Shown here: positions 23,401 to 26,216 of the stretch, one piece after another
Numbering within the stretch: the first letter of the stretch is position 1
How the letters are laid out: the number at the start of each line of letters is the position of its first letter
From: an uncultured Eubacteriales bacterium
GTDB taxonomy: Bacteria > Bacillota > Clostridia > Oscillospirales > Oscillospiraceae
Direction of reading: 5' to 3'
Length of the DNA: 26,216 nucleotides
Assembly: GCA_900549475.1 (NCBI GenBank)
Contig: UROF01000034.1
Location: 1-26,216, forward strand
Notes under the pieces: model-generated
The model's input: only the letters and a program-made list of their open reading frames with translations
The model's database searches: none
Told to the model about the DNA's origin: nothing
Program-made: the position numbers and the translations under genes

Positions 23401-24097
23401 GGAGGCGGGACAGGCCCACACCCTCACCCTCAGCGATGAGGAGCTGCCGGAGACGGTGTACATCACCGCCTCGGACTACGCCAGCAACACCACCGGCTAC
23501 GCCGTGTCCCTCACCGATGAGGAATGGACCTACCACCTGTGCGCCGCGGCCCTTCTCACCGATGTGGCCCCCAACGCCTGGTACCACGAGGCAGTGGACT
23601 ACGTCTATACCCTGGGTCTGATGGCCGGCAGCGAGCCGCTGACCTTCCAGCCCACCGACGCCGCCACCCGGGCCCAGGTGATCTACAGCCTCTATCAGCT
23701 CTCCGGCGCCCCGGAGACGGAGACAGCGGCCGAGGAGGCTCTGCCCTTCACCGACGTGGCCGTCACCGACTGGTACTACGACGCCCTCTGCTGGGCCTGG
23801 GAAAACGATATTGCCCAGGGCTACAGCAACACCCTCTTCGGAGCTCTGGCCCCGGTGAAGCGCCAGCAGCTGGCGGTGATGTTCCAGCGGTTTGACGCCC
23901 TCACAGAGGAGGCGGGCACCCAGGGTGACCTCTCCGCCTTCTCCGACAAGGACGCCGTGTCTGCCTGGGCCCAGGAGGCCGTGGCCTGGGCCGTAGGGGA
24001 GGGGCTCCTCTCCGGCAGCCCGGAGGGACAGTTCAATCCCCAGGGCAATACCACCCGGGCGGAGCTGGCCCAGATCCTGATGAACTATGTCGCCTGA
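20417..24097 (+). CDS. Secreted S8 subtilisin-like protease with PA and three SLH domains
   Basis: This 1226-residue protein has a signal peptide (about 1-28, ending ALA) and an I9-like propeptide (about 36-98). The catalytic triad of family S8 is complete: Asp137 in IAVIDSG, His200 in DAHGTHVA and Ser535 in SGTSMASP. A PA domain is inserted at about 385-475 (VDVSGKVALVARGQLTF). Fn3-like segments follow from about 610. Three S-layer homology domains close the protein from about 1050 (VAPNAWYHEAVDYVYTLGLM, VTDWYYDALCWAWENDIAQG, AWAQEAVAWAVGEGLLSG). The SLH domains should anchor it non-covalently to the cell wall polymer, so it is a lactocepin/C5a-peptidase-like surface protease. ATG 20417 has AGGAGG seven bases upstream. 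It is a single-gene unit with its own promoter and terminator. Confidence 0.94.
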   Translation: MTMYRRALAAALGVFMALSLLASPAALAMESREEPVRAIVTFTPDAPVEALLSAMEALPETEVLWTYERLFSGAAVDTTPSALEKIAALPGVEAAAKAGLRQQEALADGEIANSLELLDLPETADYTGDGIVIAVIDSGFRLSHDAFSGESIAQSPALSQEDIAAFIQDGGTAGRYVSDRVPFAYDYWGQDNDVSTTDAHGTHVAALAMGRATNEEGAVIFQGVAPAAQLLAMKVFPDGDGEADDAVIMRALEDAAALGADVINLSLGTPGGFTGDDVLRDIYNNAFASLRQQGIILCCSAGNAAVSTSADTYGSTLPSGGYTDYGTVSAPATYLGSTAIASADALHYPSQSYIAVGDRKLSFQDATAEDGGTLPSLMDLDGETLPLVVVPGLGTAEDFASVDVSGKVALVARGQLTFTEKAANAAAAGAVACLIANNEPGAIYPTLESTIPCAAISQEDGDYLRALAEEGPVSLTFRDETYSAVYASQPTVSDFSSWGVTSDLRLLPALTAPGGNVISASVEGDSRYISESGTSMASPNAAGSFAVMLEALADRGITGKEAADLAEALLESTALVMTDEAGVPLSPRQQGAGLIQLSDAEESPLVITDPLVELGDSTSGYFTMKLTLQNLSDEDITLTRSLTALTDDYIEEDGRFYSLLAPMDITDSVSVSGPQTVTVPAGGETSVTLTLSVDSALRRDLAEPFPNGFFTEGFVTFTSEDGTAVHAAFLGYCGDWKAAPILSDADFTDVLDAAAQEAEDGEKLAAEDIYVDRDLGVNMAYISNSGFRESTSLLLGENLYQSVVYDTLRCAMPGGETDALYTAGSLLATEIYTLRNARRIIMVVSDQKTGQVLSVVDQPYVSKSMADPSFEQAFPLDGFYWDGTDIHGDSVPGGTQVMVSFYAWLENDQAMETAYQQSGADGETPSAYRWLLSSTYDRCLQWRFSLTVDDLSPEISLQQEDGGLTVTVTDDHFLSYAAIRDESGNLLAEEVYADEEAGQAHTLTLSDEELPETVYITASDYASNTTGYAVSLTDEEWTYHLCAAALLTDVAPNAWYHEAVDYVYTLGLMAGSEPLTFQPTDAATRAQVIYSLYQLSGAPETETAAEEALPFTDVAVTDWYYDALCWAWENDIAQGYSNTLFGALAPVKRQQLAVMFQRFDALTEEAGTQGDLSAFSDKDAVSAWAQEAVAWAVGEGLLSGSPEGQFNPQGNTTRAELAQILMNYVA

Positions 24098-24155
24098 GGC
24101 GGAGAGAGGCTTCCTCCCCACACCGGGCAATAAAACAGCATATGTCACAACGCCG

Positions 24156-24192
24156 AAAGGGCGCTGCCGGTAAAACCGGCAGCGCCCTTTTT
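24156..24192. terminator. Bidirectional terminator after the protease gene
   Basis: A perfect 15-bp stem, AAAGGGCGCTGCCGG and its complement with a TAAAA loop, is followed by T's on plus and preceded by A's. It serves the protease and the minus-strand ORF at 24224. Confidence 0.9.
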
Positions 24193-24223
24193 ATTGACTG
24201 GTTTTTGAAAAACAGGATGGGGC

Positions 24224-24625
24224 TCAGGGCCACACCACATGGGCGCTGTTCTGGCTCAGCAGCTGCGCGCAGTGCTCCGCATAGGCTTTGGCCGCGCCCT
24301 CTTGATCCTGGGGGCTGATCTCCAGCTCCGGCAGCTTCTCCCCATAGAACCACTTCTGATATTTGGCCTGGAGAATGGTATGCCGGGCCTGCTCCTCTGC
24401 CATGGCCCAGTAGTCCTCCAGAGTGATCCCCGTGTCCTCACAGTAGCTGTCCACCACAGCCCGGGCCTCCGGGAAATCGGTATAGGTCTGCCGCTGGCTG
24501 TCCACCAGAGCCGCCACCTCGTCCTCACCGGCAGCAAAGCCCGCCTGGACGGCGGCCTCCTCCACCGCGCAGTCCGTCAGCAGATCGTCAATGATCTTCT
24601 CCCGGCGGGGCGCAGAGCGCCCCAC
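24224..24625 (-). CDS. SurA-N-like protein, apparently N-terminally truncated
   Basis: This is a 133-residue frame opening at a GTG (24623-24625) with no ribosome binding site and no ATG in reach. The sequence is helical and charged and resembles the C-terminal half of clostridial SurA-N/trigger-factor-like exported chaperone domains (EDEVAALVDSQRQTYTDF, YCEDTGITLEDYWAMAEEQA). The usual signal peptide and first helices of that family are missing, and miaB occupies the upstream DNA on the other strand. An extended -10 element TGATATACT lies just before it (24639-24647), so it could be transcribed nearly leaderless. It may be a remnant or a genuinely short protein. Confidence 0.55.
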   Translation of the reverse strand: MGRSAPRREKIIDDLLTDCAVEEAAVQAGFAAGEDEVAALVDSQRQTYTDFPEARAVVDSYCEDTGITLEDYWAMAEEQARHTILQAKYQKWFYGEKLPELEISPQDQEGAAKAYAEHCAQLLSQNSAHVVWP

Positions 24626-24638
24626 ATGTTGTAAATTC

Positions 24639-24647
24639 AGTATATCA
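24639..24647 (-). promoter_or_regulatory. Extended -10 element before the SurA-N-like ORF
   Basis: The minus strand reads TGATATACT. No clear -35 box is found 16-18 bp upstream. The start of transcription would fall only a few bases before the GTG. Confidence 0.4.
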
Positions 24648-24670
24648 CGCCGGAAAAGCCGCTTCTATCC

Positions 24671-24699
24671 TTGTTTTTTTCTCCTCTTTGTGCTATTAT
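24671..24699 (+). promoter_or_regulatory. Promoter of miaB
   Basis: TTGTTT (24671-24676) and TATTAT (24694-24699) are 17 bp apart; an overlapping TATAAT starts at 24697. The start codon follows about 40 bp later. Confidence 0.7.
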
Positions 24700-24738
24700 A
24701 ATAAATTGAATTTTTATCGAAACGTGAGGGCAAAAACC

Positions 24739-26154
24739 TTGAATAGAACGCAAGTGGTGATCCCGGAGGCCGACATCCAGCGGCAGCGGGACTATACGGA
24801 AAAGCTGGCCCATCTGCTGCCCCGTCGGGGGGAGCGGCCGGTAGCCATGGTGGACACCTACGGTTGCCAGCAAAACGTGGCGGACAGCCAGCGCATCATG
24901 GGGATGCTGCGGGATATGGGCTGCGGCTTCACCCAGGACCCCATGGCTGCCGATATCATCGTCATCAACACCTGTGCCATCCGGGAGAACGCGGAGAAGC
25001 GGGTATTCGGCGTGATCGGCCAGCTGGTCCACGCCAAGGAGCAGAACCCGGACCTGATCCTCTGTCTCTGCGGCTGCATGGCCCAGCAGGAGGTGGTGGC
25101 CCAGCGGGTGAAGAAGTCCTACCGCCATGTGGACCTGGTGTTCGGCCCCCAGGCCCTCTGGAAATTCCCGGAGCTGCTCCATGAGGTCTGCACCCGGCGC
25201 AAGCGGGTGTTCTCCATTGCCGACGAGCACGGCTCCATTGCCGAGGGCCTGCCGGTGGTCCGGGAGAGCGCCGTGAAGGCCTGGGTCTCTATCATGTACG
25301 GCTGCAACAACTTCTGCTCCTACTGCATCGTGCCCTACGTCCGGGGCCGGGAGCGGAGCCGGGAGCCGGAGGAGATCCTCGCCGAGATCCGCGAGCTGGT
25401 GGCCGAGGGCTACAAGGAGATCACCCTCCTGGGCCAGAACGTCAACTCCTACGGCAAGGACCTGGACAACCCCATGGACTTTGCCGACCTGCTCCGGGCC
25501 ATCGATCAGATCCCCGGGGACTATCTCATCCGCTTTATGACCAGCCACCCCAAGGACGCCGGGGAGAAGCTCTTTACCGCCATGGCGGAGTGCCCCCATG
25601 TGGCAAAGCAGCTCCACCTGCCGGTGCAGTCCGGCAACAGCCGGGTGCTGAAGGCCATGAACCGGGGCTACACCCGGGAGCAGTACCTGGAAAAAGTCCG
25701 CATGGCCCGGTCCCTGATGCCGGACATCGTCCTCACCAGCGACATCATTATCGGCTTCCCCGGGGAGACCGAGGCGGAGGCCATGGATACCGTATCCCTC
25801 ATCGAGGAAGTGGGCTACGACGCCCTCTTTACCTTCATCTACTCCCCCCGGCCGGGGACCCCTGCCGCCGCCATGCCGGACCCCGCTACGAGAGCGGAGA
25901 AGCAGGTGTGGTTTGACAAGCTGGTGGATGCCCAGAACCGGATCTCCGGTCAGCTCCACCACCGGTATGTGGGCAAGACGGTCCGGGTGCTGGTGGATGG
26001 GGAGAGCGGCGACGCCCAGTGGCCCCTCCAGAGCCGCACCGAAGGCGGCCGCCTGGTCCACCTGAAGGGGGACAAGTCCCTGGTGGGCCAGTACGTCCAG
26101 GCGGAGATCATCGACAGCAACACCTGGGCGCTGTTCGGGGAGGTCAGGGGGTAG
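24739..26154 (+). CDS. miaB: tRNA-2-methylthio-N6-dimethylallyladenosine synthase MiaB
   Basis: This 471-residue radical SAM enzyme adds a methylthio group to i6A37 of tRNAs reading UNN codons. The N-terminal methylthiotransferase domain has three cluster cysteines, Cys43 (YGCQQNVADS), Cys79 (NTCAIRENAEKR) and Cys113 (GCMAQQE). The radical SAM motif CNNFCSYC gives Cys189, Cys193 and Cys196, followed by the substrate-specific RGRERSR segment. HLPVQSGNSRVLKAMNRGYT and DIIIGFPGETE are also typical. A TRAM domain ends the protein. The best start is TTG 24739 with GAGGG eight bases upstream; GTG 24724 in the same frame lacks a binding site. Confidence 0.96.
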   Translation: MNRTQVVIPEADIQRQRDYTEKLAHLLPRRGERPVAMVDTYGCQQNVADSQRIMGMLRDMGCGFTQDPMAADIIVINTCAIRENAEKRVFGVIGQLVHAKEQNPDLILCLCGCMAQQEVVAQRVKKSYRHVDLVFGPQALWKFPELLHEVCTRRKRVFSIADEHGSIAEGLPVVRESAVKAWVSIMYGCNNFCSYCIVPYVRGRERSREPEEILAEIRELVAEGYKEITLLGQNVNSYGKDLDNPMDFADLLRAIDQIPGDYLIRFMTSHPKDAGEKLFTAMAECPHVAKQLHLPVQSGNSRVLKAMNRGYTREQYLEKVRMARSLMPDIVLTSDIIIGFPGETEAEAMDTVSLIEEVGYDALFTFIYSPRPGTPAAAMPDPATRAEKQVWFDKLVDAQNRISGQLHHRYVGKTVRVLVDGESGDAQWPLQSRTEGGRLVHLKGDKSLVGQYVQAEIIDSNTWALFGEVRG

Positions 26155-26216
26155 GCACCCCCGGGGTGCGGTGCTTATGGCGGGGGGGCCCCCCCCCCCC
26201 CCCCCCCCCCCTTTTT
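26155..26216 (+). other. Window end: small palindrome, G7 and C23 run
   Basis: GCACCCC/GGGGTGC (26155-26169) follows the miaB stop codon. Then come seven G's, 23 C's and five T's. A G/C-run hairpin plus T's could be a terminator, but a C23 tract is more likely a sequencing or contig-end artefact. Confidence 0.5.

Noticed and set aside
18236..24148. 1970-codon open frame on minus
   Set aside because: It spans the antisense of four real genes with their own terminators and promoters; its Gly/Val/His-rich translation is typical of a shadow frame.
24637..26061. 474-codon open frame on minus
   Set aside because: It is antisense to miaB, which shows all cluster cysteines on plus.

Overview
The window reads as a GC-rich chromosomal segment from a Gram-positive anaerobe of the class Clostridia, most likely an Oscillospiraceae-type gut bacterium (Flavonifractor/Oscillibacter-like; this placement is an inference). 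The supporting signs are a tRNA-Ile T-box leader for ileS, an RsgI-like anti-sigma factor beside an ECF sigma factor, an SLH-anchored subtilase, a YibE/F membrane protein, ThiI without a rhodanese domain, strong AGGAGG-type ribosome binding sites, and hairpin-rich dispersed repeats. No phage, plasmid, rRNA, tRNA or CRISPR region is visible; this is mostly core chromosome with small repeat insertions.

Layout. 1-2784 (minus): an XRE-type regulator followed by lepA, which runs off the left edge. Between them lies a 153-bp multi-hairpin element with inverted ends, flanked by two copies of the lepA 5' end. 2885-5351 (plus): a yybP-ykoY-type (Mn2+) riboswitch with an intrinsic terminator, a FloT-like flotillin, and a small membrane protein with a zinc ribbon. 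5438-7178: divergent YbgC-like thioesterase (minus) and thiI (plus), each with a good promoter. 7189-9316 (minus): a three-gene operon of a secreted DxDGDG-repeat protein, an ECF sigma factor and an RsgI-like anti-sigma factor. 9545-14138 (plus): cinA, an alkaline phosphatase lipoprotein, and a two-gene unit of a small membrane protein and a YibE/F permease-like protein.

14119-17946 (plus): promoter, tRNA-Ile T-box and terminator, then about 750 nt holding an inverted pair of dispersed repeats, then ileS. 18032-20275 (plus): a CatA-like acetyltransferase, a promoter followed by a hairpin-rich non-coding stretch (possible ncRNA or leader), then rpe and recR. 20355-24097 (plus): a 1226-residue secreted S8 protease with PA and three SLH domains. 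24224-26154: a short SurA-N-like remnant (minus) divergent from miaB (plus). The right edge ends in a 23-C homopolymer that looks like a contig-end artefact.

Themes: translation quality and tRNA modification (lepA, thiI, ileS, miaB), cell envelope and secretion (flotillin, sigma/anti-sigma module, phosphatase lipoprotein, SLH protease), and DNA maintenance (recR, cinA). The points most worth following up are the riboswitch in front of a flotillin, the sigma/anti-sigma/secreted repeat module, the duplicated lepA start around a palindromic element, the repeat-filled ileS leader, and the structured region before rpe.
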